35,134 nucleotides of DNA from DASYRM01 sp036004405 (GCA_036004405.1 DASYRM010000175.1:1-35134), one strand, 5' to 3'; numbered from the stretch's first letter, positions 21,896 through 30,579 are shown. Translations and numbers: made by a program. The notes: generated by a model from the sequence alone, not told the origin.

Positions 21896-24343
21896 TTATG
21901 GAGTTCGCATCGTCAAATGCGGGTCGATCCGTGTCACCCTGCGGGCTGCCAAGTACGTCGCTAAACACACCATGGCCCCGAGCAATGCGGTGGTCGCAGC
22001 ATAGGCGGGAACGTCAAGCGCAGGCACCTCGAACAGCAGCGGAGTGATGCGCGTTGCCAGCGTCACGGACAGGACCAAGCCGGCCGCCAGTCCCACCGCC
22101 CCGAACTTTCCCGTCTGCCACAACATCATCCTTACGATCGCCCCCGAACTGGCGCCGACCGCCATGCGCAAGGCGAGGTCCTGCGTGCGCTGACTGACTG
22201 AATACGCCGTCAGCGCGTAGAGCCCCGCAGCAGCGACCACCGTGCCGAGTACGGCCAGCGCGATAAGCAGCGCCATGGTGAAGCGGATCGGCGCGAACGC
22301 CTCGGAGACAAGAGCTTCCGACGTTGTCACCCGCTCGACGATGGTGCTCGGCGCCACGTCGCGCACAACGCTGCCGACAGATCTGGCGACAGCCAGCGGG
22401 TCGCCCGTCGTGCGGACGACCAGATACGCGACGCGGTGCTGCGTCTGTGTCGCGGGCATATAGATGTCCAGATGCCGTTCGCTGATACCGCGGTACGGGA
22501 CATCAGGCACCACGCCGACGATCATCTGCATCGGGTAGTCACCGCTCGCCGTCACGCTTGAGGCAATCGATATCCGTTTGCCGATCGGGCTCTGATTGGG
22601 CCAAAGCCGCCGCCCGGTGCTCTCGCTGACGATCGCGACGGTTGGGGCCTGATCGCTGTCGGCACCCGTAAAGAAGCGGCCTGCTCGAAGAGGGATGCGC
22701 ATCGCCTCGAAATAGCCCGGCGTCACCGCGAGAAAGTTGAGCGTCGTATTGTTCTTCCATTCGTCGGGATGGTCGATACGTTGCCCTTCGAGCAGATAGC
22801 CACTGTCGATACCAAACCGACCGCGCGCGAAAGGTGCAACATAACTCGCGCCGACAGCTTCGACGCCGGGAAGCTTGGAAATGCGCCGGATCATCGCGTC
22901 GTAGCGCTGCCGGTACTGCAACTCCGTCTGCACCTGCGGCTCTACGTTGAGCGTCAGCACACGGCTCGGGTCGAAGCCGAGGTTCACATGCTGCAAGCGA
23001 TCGAAGCTGCGGACGAGAAGTCCGGCTGAGACGAGGATCATCGTGGCCAACGCCACCTGCAGCACCGTCAGAACGCCACCTACACCATGTGATGCCGGAA
23101 CGCGATCGGATCGGTCGCGCCATACGGCGGCCAACGCTACGCGCCGACTCGATCGGATGGCGGGCAGTATCGCGCAGAATAACGTCACGAACATGCAGAG
23201 CGCGACGGCGAACCCGAGCACGGTGCCGTCAACCTGCACGTTGTCCAGACGCGGCAGCGACGCAGGAGCCAGGCGTAGCGCTGGACGCAACGCGAGCCAC
23301 CCGACCAAGACACCGGCGACGCTCGCGGCCACCGTGACTATCCCGATCTCGATGAGCCATTCGATGGTCAACTGGGTGCGGCTGGCGCCGAGCGCGGATT
23401 TCACCGCGAACGTGCCGTTCAGCGCCGTTGCCCGCGCGATCACCAGGCTGGCGACATTGGCGCACGCGGTAAGCATCACCAACGCCACCATCGCGAACAG
23501 AAGGAGCACGCCGCGCCGGGTGGTCCCGTAGATTTCGTCGAGCAGCCCGGTCACGATCGCCGCGGGACCTGTGGGGTGCTGCGTCTCCGGCAGTCGGTGG
23601 ATGATAAGGTCGAGTTCGGACCGTGCCTGCTCAATAGTGACGCCTGGGCGCAACCGTCCGAGGACCGTGTGCAGCCCGAAATGCCGCGCCTGCGTCGCAT
23701 CGACCTTATAGCGCGCGCCGATTTCGATGAGTGATGGCACGACCGGCGTCCAGACGTCGGCACCCACCGGGTAGACGAACTCGCGCGGCATGACGCCCAG
23801 GATGGTGAACGACTGGCCGCGAATTGTCAGCGATGCCCCGAGCACGCCCGGGTCGCCGCCAAACCGACGCCGCCACAGGCCGTCGCTGATGACCAGCACG
23901 CGCGCCGCGCCGGGCCTGCCCTCCTGGGCCCCGAACACGCGTCCCATCGCCGGCCGCGCCCCCAACACCTCGAAGAACGACGCCGACACCAGGGCGCCCG
24001 AGAACCGCACGACCTGCCCGCCAACGTCGGTGATGAAGTCGCTGTTGGTGGACGAGACAACTGCCATCGACTCGAACGATCGGCTCTGTTCGCGCCAGTC
24101 CAGGTAATCGCGATAGGACACTTCCTTGGAGCCCTGCCGGCCGCCGAGCGCGGTCTCGGCAATGACGACGACGTCGTCGGGGCGCGACATCGGCAGCGGC
24201 CGCAGCAGTACTTCGTTCACGGTGCTGAAAACGATCACGTTCGCGGCGATACCGAGCGTGAGCGTGCCAAGCACCGCCACAGTGAACAACGGCGTCTTGA
24301 GCGGTCGGCGTGCGCCAATCCGGACGGTTTGGGCTAGCGTCAT
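21896..24343 (-). CDS. ADOP-type FtsX/MacB-like ABC transporter permease
   Basis: 815 aa; ATG at 24343 with CTGGAG upstream. Two MacB_PCD/FtsX halves are visible. First: membrane segment near 20-40 (PLFTVAVLGTLTLGIAANVI), periplasmic region with ALVSASFFEVLGARPAMGRV and DGLWRRRFGGDPGVLG, then membrane segments at ~275-420. Second: ILVSAGLLVRSFDRLQHVNL, periplasmic region with VTPGYFEAMRIPLRAGRFF, and final segments containing RTQDLALRMAVGAS. This is the duplicated orphan permease type abundant in Acidobacteria. No ATPase gene is nearby, as is usual for ADOPs. Substrate unknown. Confidence 0.9.
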   Translation of the reverse strand: MTLAQTVRIGARRPLKTPLFTVAVLGTLTLGIAANVIVFSTVNEVLLRPLPMSRPDDVVVIAETALGGRQGSKEVSYRDYLDWREQSRSFESMAVVSSTNSDFITDVGGQVVRFSGALVSASFFEVLGARPAMGRVFGAQEGRPGAARVLVISDGLWRRRFGGDPGVLGASLTIRGQSFTILGVMPREFVYPVGADVWTPVVPSLIEIGARYKVDATQARHFGLHTVLGRLRPGVTIEQARSELDLIIHRLPETQHPTGPAAIVTGLLDEIYGTTRRGVLLLFAMVALVMLTACANVASLVIARATALNGTFAVKSALGASRTQLTIEWLIEIGIVTVAASVAGVLVGWLALRPALRLAPASLPRLDNVQVDGTVLGFAVALCMFVTLFCAILPAIRSSRRVALAAVWRDRSDRVPASHGVGGVLTVLQVALATMILVSAGLLVRSFDRLQHVNLGFDPSRVLTLNVEPQVQTELQYRQRYDAMIRRISKLPGVEAVGASYVAPFARGRFGIDSGYLLEGQRIDHPDEWKNNTTLNFLAVTPGYFEAMRIPLRAGRFFTGADSDQAPTVAIVSESTGRRLWPNQSPIGKRISIASSVTASGDYPMQMIVGVVPDVPYRGISERHLDIYMPATQTQHRVAYLVVRTTGDPLAVARSVGSVVRDVAPSTIVERVTTSEALVSEAFAPIRFTMALLIALAVLGTVVAAAGLYALTAYSVSQRTQDLALRMAVGASSGAIVRMMLWQTGKFGAVGLAAGLVLSVTLATRITPLLFEVPALDVPAYAATTALLGAMVCLATYLAARRVTRIDPHLTMRTP

Positions 24344-24412
24344 CAAGTGCTCCAGCGAATCTGCAGAACATGCCCGAAGGTCGCTCCTTGGGGCAAGCGC
24401 AATGTTCTACTC

Positions 24413-24706
24413 ATGCCTCTGCTGTTAGCGACACGGTCGGGACGGGGCATCATCGACCTGATAAGAGATGCGTGGCGGCGAACTTCTCTCCGGCGCGCGG
24501 AGCCGTTCTTGGAATGCCATTCCTGGCCGGGTCGCTCAGATGACGAGCTGCCGGCGATCATTCTCGATCTCACCTTCGAGTCTTCAGGCATCGGCTGGAT
24601 TGTTCGATGGGATTCATCCTACGGTCCCTACGGGACTATCGAGGCGTCGGACGGGGCTCTGTCCGTGGCTCTCGGCAAACCGAGGTCAATCGACACAGCT
24701 GACTAA
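24413..24706 (+). CDS. Possible small hypothetical protein upstream of the permease
   Basis: 97 codons from an ATG, divergent from the permease and inside the mobile unit. The translation includes WRRTSLRRAEPFLECHSWPG and IGWIVRWDSSYGPYGTIEAS, which looks more protein-like than the other frames here, but there is no good ribosome-binding site and I recognise no family. The rest of 24344-24870 holds no gene I can support; it should contain the permease promoter. Confidence 0.25.
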   Translation: MPLLLATRSGRGIIDLIRDAWRRTSLRRAEPFLECHSWPGRSDDELPAIILDLTFESSGIGWIVRWDSSYGPYGTIEASDGALSVALGKPRSIDTAD

Positions 24707-24870
24707 CCGGATCGTGTGCGGATAGAACCCAGCGCGTGTGCTGAGCTGACCAAATTCGCGCACCGCAAGCGCATTCAAATGGCGTTCGTGCTCAAGTCGT
24801 TCTTGCGCTCAGTATTTTTCAAGCCAATTCGGATGCGCACGCACAGACTCGCGCGCGGTCACGCCCGGCC

Positions 24871-24909
24871 AGGGGGGGACGTCATTTCGCGCGCGCTATC
24901 TCTTATTCC
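24871..24909 (-). repeat. Right terminal inverted repeat of the permease element
   Basis: Reverse complement of the left terminal repeat: 27 of 29 outer bases identical, then a shared C7T run (G-run at 24872-24878 on the plus strand). Confidence 0.8.
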
Positions 24910-24986
24910 GGCAAGCGACTGCGAGCGGCGAAGCGAACTACTGCGAGCGTGGCCGCGAGTACGGCGGCAGCGCGTAATCGACTCAC
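24903..24986 (-). pseudogene. Signal-peptide-like ORF ending inside the terminal repeat (possible truncated gene)
   Basis: A GTG at 24986 has GGAGG 5 bp upstream and opens 27 codons (start RLRAAAVLAATLAVV after the first two residues) that look like an export signal. The frame runs through the 14-bp direct repeat and stops at a TAA within the terminal inverted repeat. It could be the 5' end of a secreted-protein gene cut by the element. Joining the two flanks does not give a recognisable gene, so this may be chance. Confidence 0.3.
24910..24923 (+). repeat. 14-bp direct repeat, right copy (possible target-site duplication)
   Basis: GGCAAGCGACTGCG directly abuts the right terminal inverted repeat; 13 of 14 bases match the left copy at 21797-21810. 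Confidence 0.7.
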
Positions 24987-25037
24987 GGCAACCTCCAGCA
25001 CGAGTCTAGCAACAGCCGAAGCCTGGCCGCTGAGAGG

Positions 25038-26558
25038 TCACATCGTCAACAGCGCCGCCATCAGCTCGATCCCGTCCCAGAGGTTCTGGATCCGCAGGTT
25101 TTCGTCGGAACTGTGCTGATTGTTGTCGTGGTTTCCGATCGGAACGATGACGGTGCGGGTGCCCAGCGGCCGCTCGATCGCCTCGAGCGGCACCCCGGCG
25201 CCCATCGTGGGAATCTTCACCGCCGGCCCGCGGGCGCTCTCCACCGCCCGGATCACGTCCTGGACGATCGGCAGGTCCATCGGCGTCCGCACGGCGTTGT
25301 AGCCGCCCGGCCGGACGGTCACTTTGGCCACTTTGGGGTGGGCTCGGCGGACCTCGGCCGTCGGCTCGTCCTCCACCACGAAGAACCCCTGCTTGCGAAC
25401 ATGTTCGACGACGCGGCTGACCGTGCGCCGCACTTCCATCCCGCGGACGGTGCGGATGTCGAGCGACGCCGTGGCGGTGGCCGGGATCACGCCCGCCGCC
25501 TGATCGCCGACGCGCGCGCTGGCCAGACCGCGGACGTTCAGAGACGGCTGGGTGAGGAGCTCGGCCAGCGACGCTGCGCCGCCGTCGTGGGCACCGAGCC
25601 AGAGCTCCTGCAAGAGCGAGGCGTCGATGGCCGGCGCCTCGGCGATCGCCCGCCGCTCGGTCGGCCCGAGCGGCTCCACCCCGTCGTAGAAGCCGTCCAC
25701 GAGCACCCGGCCGCTGTCGTCTTTCATCGACGCCAGCAGCCGCGCCATCATCAGCGCCGGGTTGGGCGCCCAGGTGCCGTAGTGCCCGCTGTGCAGCTCG
25801 GCACGCGGGCCATAGACGGTGACGTCGAGCGCGGTAATGCCGCGGGAACCGAAGATGATCGACTGGCGGCGCGTCTGGTGCAGCGGCGCGTCGCACACCA
25901 GCCAGATGTCGCCGGCGAACCTCGCCCGATTGGCGGCCAGCGTCCGTTCCAGGTTCGGCGAGTTGGCTTCCTCCTCGCCCTCGAACGCGAACTTGATGTT
26001 CGACCGCGTCTGCAGCCCCGCCGCGCGGAGCGCGTCGAGAGCGGTGAGGAGGGCGATGATCGGCGCCTTGTCGTCGGCCGAGGACCGCGCGTACAGGCGC
26101 GACTCGGGGTTGAAGGGCGTGCCCGGCGGCGGCAGCGGAATGACCGTCCCCTGCTGCTCGATCGGCTTGTCACGCAGCACCGCGGTGAAGGGAGCCGAGT
26201 GCCACTCCTTCGGATCGAGCGGCTGACCATCGTAGTGCGCGTAGAAACCGATCGTGCGTGTGGCACCCGGCGTCCGGATCTCGCCAAAGACAATCGGATT
26301 GCCGCCCGGAACCGACACGAGCGAGGCGTCGATCCCGCGCTTCTTCATGAGCGCCGCGATCGCCTCGGCGTTGCGCTGGATGTCGTCGCGATCGCGGGCG
26401 ATGTTGGGCTGCGCCAGCAGCCCGACGAACTCGTCGACGATGGCGCGCTCGTGCTGCTGCCGCCAGCTGCGGGCCGCCATCGAGGCGGGGTTGGTCTGCG
26501 CGGCGCTCGCGGTGGCGACGAGGGTCAGCCCCAGGACGACGAGCACGGCTCTTGTCAT
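25038..26558 (-). CDS. Exported M20-family metallopeptidase (dipeptidase-like)
   Basis: 506 aa with a signal peptide (AVLVVLGLTLVATASAAQ), so probably periplasmic. M20 di-zinc motifs: YAHYDGQP (His108, Asp110), the bridging Asp in RSSADDKAP, catalytic and metal Glu pair in EGEEEANS, and the C-terminal His in NHDNNQHSSDEN. The central lid domain includes LHSGHYGTWAPNP. It likely hydrolyses small peptides. The ATG overlaps the ispE stop by 4 bp. Confidence 0.9.
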   Translation of the reverse strand: MTRAVLVVLGLTLVATASAAQTNPASMAARSWRQQHERAIVDEFVGLLAQPNIARDRDDIQRNAEAIAALMKKRGIDASLVSVPGGNPIVFGEIRTPGATRTIGFYAHYDGQPLDPKEWHSAPFTAVLRDKPIEQQGTVIPLPPPGTPFNPESRLYARSSADDKAPIIALLTALDALRAAGLQTRSNIKFAFEGEEEANSPNLERTLAANRARFAGDIWLVCDAPLHQTRRQSIIFGSRGITALDVTVYGPRAELHSGHYGTWAPNPALMMARLLASMKDDSGRVLVDGFYDGVEPLGPTERRAIAEAPAIDASLLQELWLGAHDGGAASLAELLTQPSLNVRGLASARVGDQAAGVIPATATASLDIRTVRGMEVRRTVSRVVEHVRKQGFFVVEDEPTAEVRRAHPKVAKVTVRPGGYNAVRTPMDLPIVQDVIRAVESARGPAVKIPTMGAGVPLEAIERPLGTRTVIVPIGNHDNNQHSSDENLRIQNLWDGIELMAALLTM

Positions 26559-27454
26559 CGTACCGACCTCGGTTTCTGGCTGCGCGTGTAGGCGCCGCGA
26601 TCGAGCGACTCGGTGAGCATCACACGCCAGCCGGCGCCCGACAGCCGCGTCACCGCCGTCATCGCATCTTTCCGCCGCTGGAACAGGCCGAACACGGTGG
26701 AGCCGCTGCCCGACATGGCGGCGGCCAACGCTCCGGCGCGGCGAAGCGCCAGCTTCATCTGATCGATCTCGGGATGGTGGCGCGCAATCGGCGCCTCGAG
26801 GTCGTTGATCATCTGCGCGGCGCGCGACGGCCAGGGTCCTGGCACGTGCTGCGGTTCGCGGGCCGACGGCCCGCGCCCCAGGTCCCGCTCCTCGTCGTAC
26901 CACTTGTAGGCGTCGGCCGATGACACGCCAAAGCCCGGAATGACGAGCACGATCCAGTGGCGCGGCAGATCGGCCAGCGGATACACCTCGTCGCCGCGAC
27001 CGAGCCCGAGCGCGGTACCGCCAGACAGAAAGAACGGCACGTCGGCGCCGAGCGTGGCGGCGATGTCGGTGAGCTGCGACGGCCGCACCGGCACGCGCCA
27101 CAGCTTCACCAGCGCCAGCAGCGTCGCGGCGGCGTCGGCGCTGCCGCCGCCCAAGCCGGCCTGCAGCGGAATCTGCTTGTCGAGACGGATCAGGACGTCG
27201 CGCGGCGGGCCCAGCCGCCGGATGGCGCGCCACAGTACGTCGGCGGCCTTCCACACCAGATTGCCGCCGTCGAGCGGCACGCCGGCCGTGTCGCACTCGA
27301 TGGCGAGCGGGCCTGGACGCGGCACGCAGGTGACGGTGTCGTGGAGCGCGAGCGCCTGGAACACCGTGCGCAGCTCGTGAAACCCGTCGGGGCGTGTGCC
27401 GAGCACGCGGAGGTCGAGATTGATCTTGGCGTGGGCGCGCGTGGCGACAGGCAT
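26555..27454 (-). CDS. ispE: 4-diphosphocytidyl-2-C-methyl-D-erythritol kinase
   Basis: 299 aa. It is the ATP-dependent kinase of the non-mevalonate isoprenoid pathway (GHMP superfamily). AHAKINLDLRVLGTRPDGFH at the N-terminus, the ATP loop PLQAGLGGGSADAAA, GADVPFFLSGGTALG, and SGSGSTVFGLF at the C-terminal end are all present. The ATG overlaps the glutaminyl cyclase stop by one base. In many bacteria ispE lies next to tRNA-Gln/prs; here the M20 gene and the permease element lie between them. Confidence 0.95.
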   Translation of the reverse strand: MPVATRAHAKINLDLRVLGTRPDGFHELRTVFQALALHDTVTCVPRPGPLAIECDTAGVPLDGGNLVWKAADVLWRAIRRLGPPRDVLIRLDKQIPLQAGLGGGSADAAATLLALVKLWRVPVRPSQLTDIAATLGADVPFFLSGGTALGLGRGDEVYPLADLPRHWIVLVIPGFGVSSADAYKWYDEERDLGRGPSAREPQHVPGPWPSRAAQMINDLEAPIARHHPEIDQMKLALRRAGALAAAMSGSGSTVFGLFQRRKDAMTAVTRLSGAGWRVMLTESLDRGAYTRSQKPRSVR

Positions 27455-28230
27455 CAGCGACGACGGACGCGGATCTCGAAGATACGCGGCCACAGTTTAC
27501 CCGTGACGAAGAGCCGGTCGCGCGCCGCGTCGTAGGCGATGCCGTTCAGCACCGCATCGGTGTTGGCCGGAGCCTGCATCAGCCCGGTCAGATTCAGCCA
27601 CGCCACCACGCGCCCGGTGGCCGGCGCAATCACCGCAATCCGGTCCGTCAGCCAGACGTTGGCGAAGATCTCGCCCTTCACGACCTCGAGCTCGTTCAAC
27701 CGGTCCACGGCCATCGGGCCGTCGAGCACCCGCACGCGGCCGATTTCGGCGAGCGTGTCGGGGTTCAGGAACCGCAGGGTCGGCGTGCCGTCGCTCATCA
27801 CCAGCCTGGTGCCGTCGTCGGCCAGGCCCCAGCCTTCTCCCTTGTAGGTGAAGGTACGAAGCTGTTTGAACGTGGCGCGGTCGTAGACGAAGCCGATGTT
27901 CGTTTCCCACGTGAGCTGAATGAGCTGCGGCCCCCAGGCCGCCAGCCCCTCGGCGAAGTATTGATTGCCGACGCCCAGCCGCTGCACCACCTTGCCGGTC
28001 TCGATCTCCACCTTGCGCAGCGACGAACGCCCCTTCTGGCCGGTGCTCTCGTACAGGTAGCCGTCGCGGACCAGGAGCCCCTGCGTGAAGGCCTCGGTGT
28101 CGTGCGGGAACGAGCGCACAACGTCGTGCCGCCAGGTCGGCGCGGTGTCGGCGGCCGCCACCGGCTGGCGCACCGTGCCGACCAGGCAAGCCAGCGCTAC
28201 CAGTGCGGCCGCGGTGCGGACGACCGTCAT
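27454..28230 (-). CDS. Glutaminyl-peptide cyclotransferase (bacterial/plant type)
   Basis: 258 aa with a signal peptide. The five-bladed propeller family pattern is clear: FPHDTEAFTQGLLVRDGYLY, ESTGQKGRSSLR, FAEGLA, LTWETNIGFVYD, EGWGLADDGTRLVMSDG, LNELEVVKGEIFANVW and LNGIAYDAARDRLFVTGKLW. It forms N-terminal pyroglutamate from glutamine in the periplasm. The ATG overlaps the upstream lipoprotein stop by 4 bp. Confidence 0.93.
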   Translation of the reverse strand: MTVVRTAAALVALACLVGTVRQPVAAADTAPTWRHDVVRSFPHDTEAFTQGLLVRDGYLYESTGQKGRSSLRKVEIETGKVVQRLGVGNQYFAEGLAAWGPQLIQLTWETNIGFVYDRATFKQLRTFTYKGEGWGLADDGTRLVMSDGTPTLRFLNPDTLAEIGRVRVLDGPMAVDRLNELEVVKGEIFANVWLTDRIAVIAPATGRVVAWLNLTGLMQAPANTDAVLNGIAYDAARDRLFVTGKLWPRIFEIRVRRR

Positions 28231-29039
28231 TTCTCTCCTCGCGACGCCGACGCGTCACGCAACGGGCCGGCATCGCGCAGCTCCGCGAGCGTGAGCCGCC
28301 CCGTGCCCGGCGGCACCGTGACGCTGAACGCGGCCGCGTCGAGCGGCACGTTGGCCTCGAGCTGATTCACCGCCGCGGTGAGCTCGACATCGAGCCCGGA
28401 CAGCGAGCGCAGCACGACCTGGCGCGGATAGTCGCCCTGCCACAGCGAGTACTGCACGTTCCAGCTTTGGCGGGTCGCGGCCTGCGGCTGCCAGCTGCCG
28501 TTCACGCGTCGGAGATACAAGACGGCGTTGCCGTCCAGATCGATCGAGGCCCACCCATTGGCGTGCACGCGGCCGCCGCGCGGCGCGGGATCGGGTACGA
28601 CACACCCGGTGAGGACCGCGTACAGATCCGCCGGCGCCAGCGCCACCCCGGTCAGCGCACCCAGCACGTCTTCGGGGCTGGCTCCGGTGACCACCCGCTC
28701 CTCGCGCGGCAGCAGAAGCGTGGCGTCGCCCCCGCGCGCCACCAGGATGAAGCCCGGAGGCCCGAGCGGCGCGACGCCCTCGAGGCGCATCGACGCCGGG
28801 CGCTCGAACCCGGCTACCACACGCCCGCGCAGTCGCGTCCGCCCGGCGTGCCCGCTGAGCGCGAGCTCGGCGGTCAGCGTGCGCGTGGCGCGGCAGGCGC
28901 GGCTCACGGCCGCGTGGACCACCGCGAGATCCGCCAGCGGCGTGCCGGTGTCGGTGGGCAGGGTCAGACGCTTGGGGCCGCAGGCCGCAGCGCTCAGGCT
29001 CGCGATGACGAACGCGGCACGCGCCAGGGTGCGGCGCAC
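28227..29039 (-). CDS. Outer-membrane lipoprotein, DUF4292/LolB-like
   Basis: 270 aa from a GTG at 29039, one base after the stop of the TPR gene. A signal with lipobox (ASLSAAACGPKR, residues ~13-24) gives Cys20-21 as the lipid site. The mature part resembles DUF4292/LolB-like beta-barrel-half proteins: LTAELALSGHAGRTRLRGRV, SMRLEGVAPLGPPGFILVA, LLLPREERVVTG and the C-terminal WQGDYPRQVVLRS. Such proteins carry hydrophobic ligands or lipoproteins; the exact role is unknown. Confidence 0.75.
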   Translation of the reverse strand: MRRTLARAAFVIASLSAAACGPKRLTLPTDTGTPLADLAVVHAAVSRACRATRTLTAELALSGHAGRTRLRGRVVAGFERPASMRLEGVAPLGPPGFILVARGGDATLLLPREERVVTGASPEDVLGALTGVALAPADLYAVLTGCVVPDPAPRGGRVHANGWASIDLDGNAVLYLRRVNGSWQPQAATRQSWNVQYSLWQGDYPRQVVLRSLSGLDVELTAAVNQLEANVPLDAAAFSVTVPPGTGRLTLAELRDAGPLRDASASRGEK

Positions 29040-29040
29040 G

Positions 29041-30456
29041 CTACTTCCGGATCTTGCTGCGGGCGTCGTTGATCTTCTTCTGAATCTCGGCGCGATCGAT
29101 ATCGCTGCCATCGCCGTCGAGCGCGCGCGTCCAGGCGTCGACTGCGTCCGGCAGGCGCCCCCGCTTGGCGAGCACGTCGCCGAGGTGGTCCTGCACTTCG
29201 GAGTTCTTCGGCAGGCGGGTGGCCGCCTGTCCGAGATACTTCTCGGCCTCGCCCAGGTCGCCCTTGCGGAAGTAGGCCCAGCCCAGGCTGTCCATGAAGG
29301 CGCCGTTGTCGGGCTCGGCCACGAGCGCCTTGCGCACCAGATCGATGGCTTCATCGAGCCGGTCGCCCTTCAGCGCCAGGAGATACCCGAGATAGTTGAG
29401 CGCGTTGGCGTTGGCCGGCTCCACCGTGAGCAGCTGCCGCAGCGTCTTCTCGGCGTCGGGATTGCGCCCCGCGTCCTTGTACATGTCCGCGAGCTGGTAG
29501 AGCGTGTTCGAATCCTTGGGGAAGGTGCGCGCCGCCGCCTCGAGGATGGTCAGCCCGTCGTTCCTGCTCCCGCCGTCGAACAGCGCGCGGGCGCGGAGCC
29601 GGGGGAAGCGGGCGTCCTCGGGATGCTGGCGCTGTGCGTCGGCGGCCGCCGCGGCGGCGCCCGGCAGATCGTTGGCGCCGAAGAGCGCCGCAATCCGCCG
29701 CGCCTTGATCTCGCGGCTCATCGGGTTTACTTCGAGCGCCTTGGTGTACGACGCGGCCGCGTCGCGGAAGCGGCCGGCCTGCTCCTGATACTGTCCGAGC
29801 ACTGCGGCCACACTCGGCTCGTCGTCGACGATCACCTCGAGCGTGTCGATGGCCGCGGGCAGATTGTTGTTGGCGACGTACGCCTGCGCGAGCGCGGCAC
29901 GCGCCCGCGCGTTGCCCGGGCTGACCGCAACGACGCGGCTCATCGAGTCGACGGCCTTCTGCGCCTGGTTCGTGCGCAGATACAGGCGGCCGAGCGTGAA
30001 GTACAGCACCAGGTCGCCGCCCGGCGCACCGGTGGCTGCCCGCTCGAGGTGCGTGATCGCGTCGTTGAGATAGGTGCGAATCTCGGGCGAGTTGGCGCGA
30101 GCGCCCGTACCGGCATCGGCGTAGCCGGCATACACCAGCCCGAGCGCGCGATGGGCCTCGGTGTTGCTCTCGTCGATTGCCAGTCCGGCTTTCGCCGCCT
30201 TCTCCGCTTCGTCAGGCTGGCTGCGGCGCAGATAGAACGAGGCGACCTGTCCGCGCAGCTCGGCCGACGTGGGCGAGGCCTGCAGGGCGCGATCGAGCGC
30301 GGCCTGCGCGGCCGCGAAGTCGCCCGTGCCCTCGAGCCGGCGGGCCATCAGGAACTCGAAATAGGAGTCGGAGTCGGCCTGCGCGAACGCAGGCGGTGCG
30401 GTGACCGCCAGCGAGCCGACGACGAGAACCGACGCGACCAGGCGGTGAAGAGCCAT
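29041..30456 (-). CDS. Exported TPR-repeat protein
   Basis: 471 aa. Signal peptide (HRLVASVLVVGSLAVTAPPAF, cleaved near AFAQA), then about ten to twelve TPR units over residues 30-460, for example GDFAAAQAALDRALQASP, NALNYLGYLLA and MDSLGWAYFRKGDLGEAEKY. Likely a periplasmic or outer-membrane-associated scaffold. It heads the overlapping run with the lipoprotein, cyclase, ispE and M20 genes. In many bacteria a similar TPR-lipoprotein-ispE order is found. Confidence 0.9.
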   Translation of the reverse strand: MALHRLVASVLVVGSLAVTAPPAFAQADSDSYFEFLMARRLEGTGDFAAAQAALDRALQASPTSAELRGQVASFYLRRSQPDEAEKAAKAGLAIDESNTEAHRALGLVYAGYADAGTGARANSPEIRTYLNDAITHLERAATGAPGGDLVLYFTLGRLYLRTNQAQKAVDSMSRVVAVSPGNARARAALAQAYVANNNLPAAIDTLEVIVDDEPSVAAVLGQYQEQAGRFRDAAASYTKALEVNPMSREIKARRIAALFGANDLPGAAAAAADAQRQHPEDARFPRLRARALFDGGSRNDGLTILEAAARTFPKDSNTLYQLADMYKDAGRNPDAEKTLRQLLTVEPANANALNYLGYLLALKGDRLDEAIDLVRKALVAEPDNGAFMDSLGWAYFRKGDLGEAEKYLGQAATRLPKNSEVQDHLGDVLAKRGRLPDAVDAWTRALDGDGSDIDRAEIQKKINDARSKIRK

Positions 30457-30474
30457 CAGAGCAATTTTAGCTTA

Positions 30475-30493
30475 GCCCGCACGAAGTGCGGGC
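30475..30493. repeat. Perfect hairpin in the divergent TPR/ycaR-like intergenic region
   Basis: GCCCGCAC-GAA-GTGCGGGC, 8-bp stem, 19 bp upstream of the TPR start. It would lie in the 5' leader of the TPR operon, or act as an operator. Confidence 0.6.
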
Positions 30494-30505
30494 CAGAGAT
30501 CCTGC

Positions 30506-30551
30506 CCCAGCGATACGGAGCCCGCTCCAGCCAGGGCGAAGTATCGCTGGG
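30506..30551. repeat. Long inverted repeat with nested hairpin
   Basis: Arms CCCAGCGATAC (30506-30516) and GTATCGCTGGG (30541-30551) are perfect over 11 bp. The 24-base loop holds a smaller stem GGAGC-CC-GCTCC. It ends next to a TATAGT box (30555-30560) upstream of the ycaR-like gene. It could be a cruciform operator, a REP-like element or a structured RNA. Confidence 0.55.
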
Positions 30552-30579
30552 TGTTATAGTTCGGGTTTGCGGAGGTTCG

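Larger units (their letters stand above)
21811..24909. mobile_element. Putative non-autonomous mobile unit carrying an ADOP permease
   Basis: A 3.1-kb segment is bounded by ~38-bp terminal inverted repeats (21811-21848 and 24871-24909), each abutted on the outside by the same 14-bp sequence in direct orientation (21797-21810, 24910-24923). This repeat order is that of a transposed element with a target-site duplication. Inside are one ADOP permease gene and ~0.5 kb of upstream DNA; no transposase is present. It lies between the M20/ispE operon and the tRNA-Gln/prs promoter. Mobilisation in trans is inferred, not shown. Confidence 0.6.

Noticed and set aside
24459..24472. Internal ATAAGAGAT match to the terminal repeat of the permease element
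   Set aside because: Only 9 bp match and neither the rest of the terminal repeat nor a direct repeat is present.
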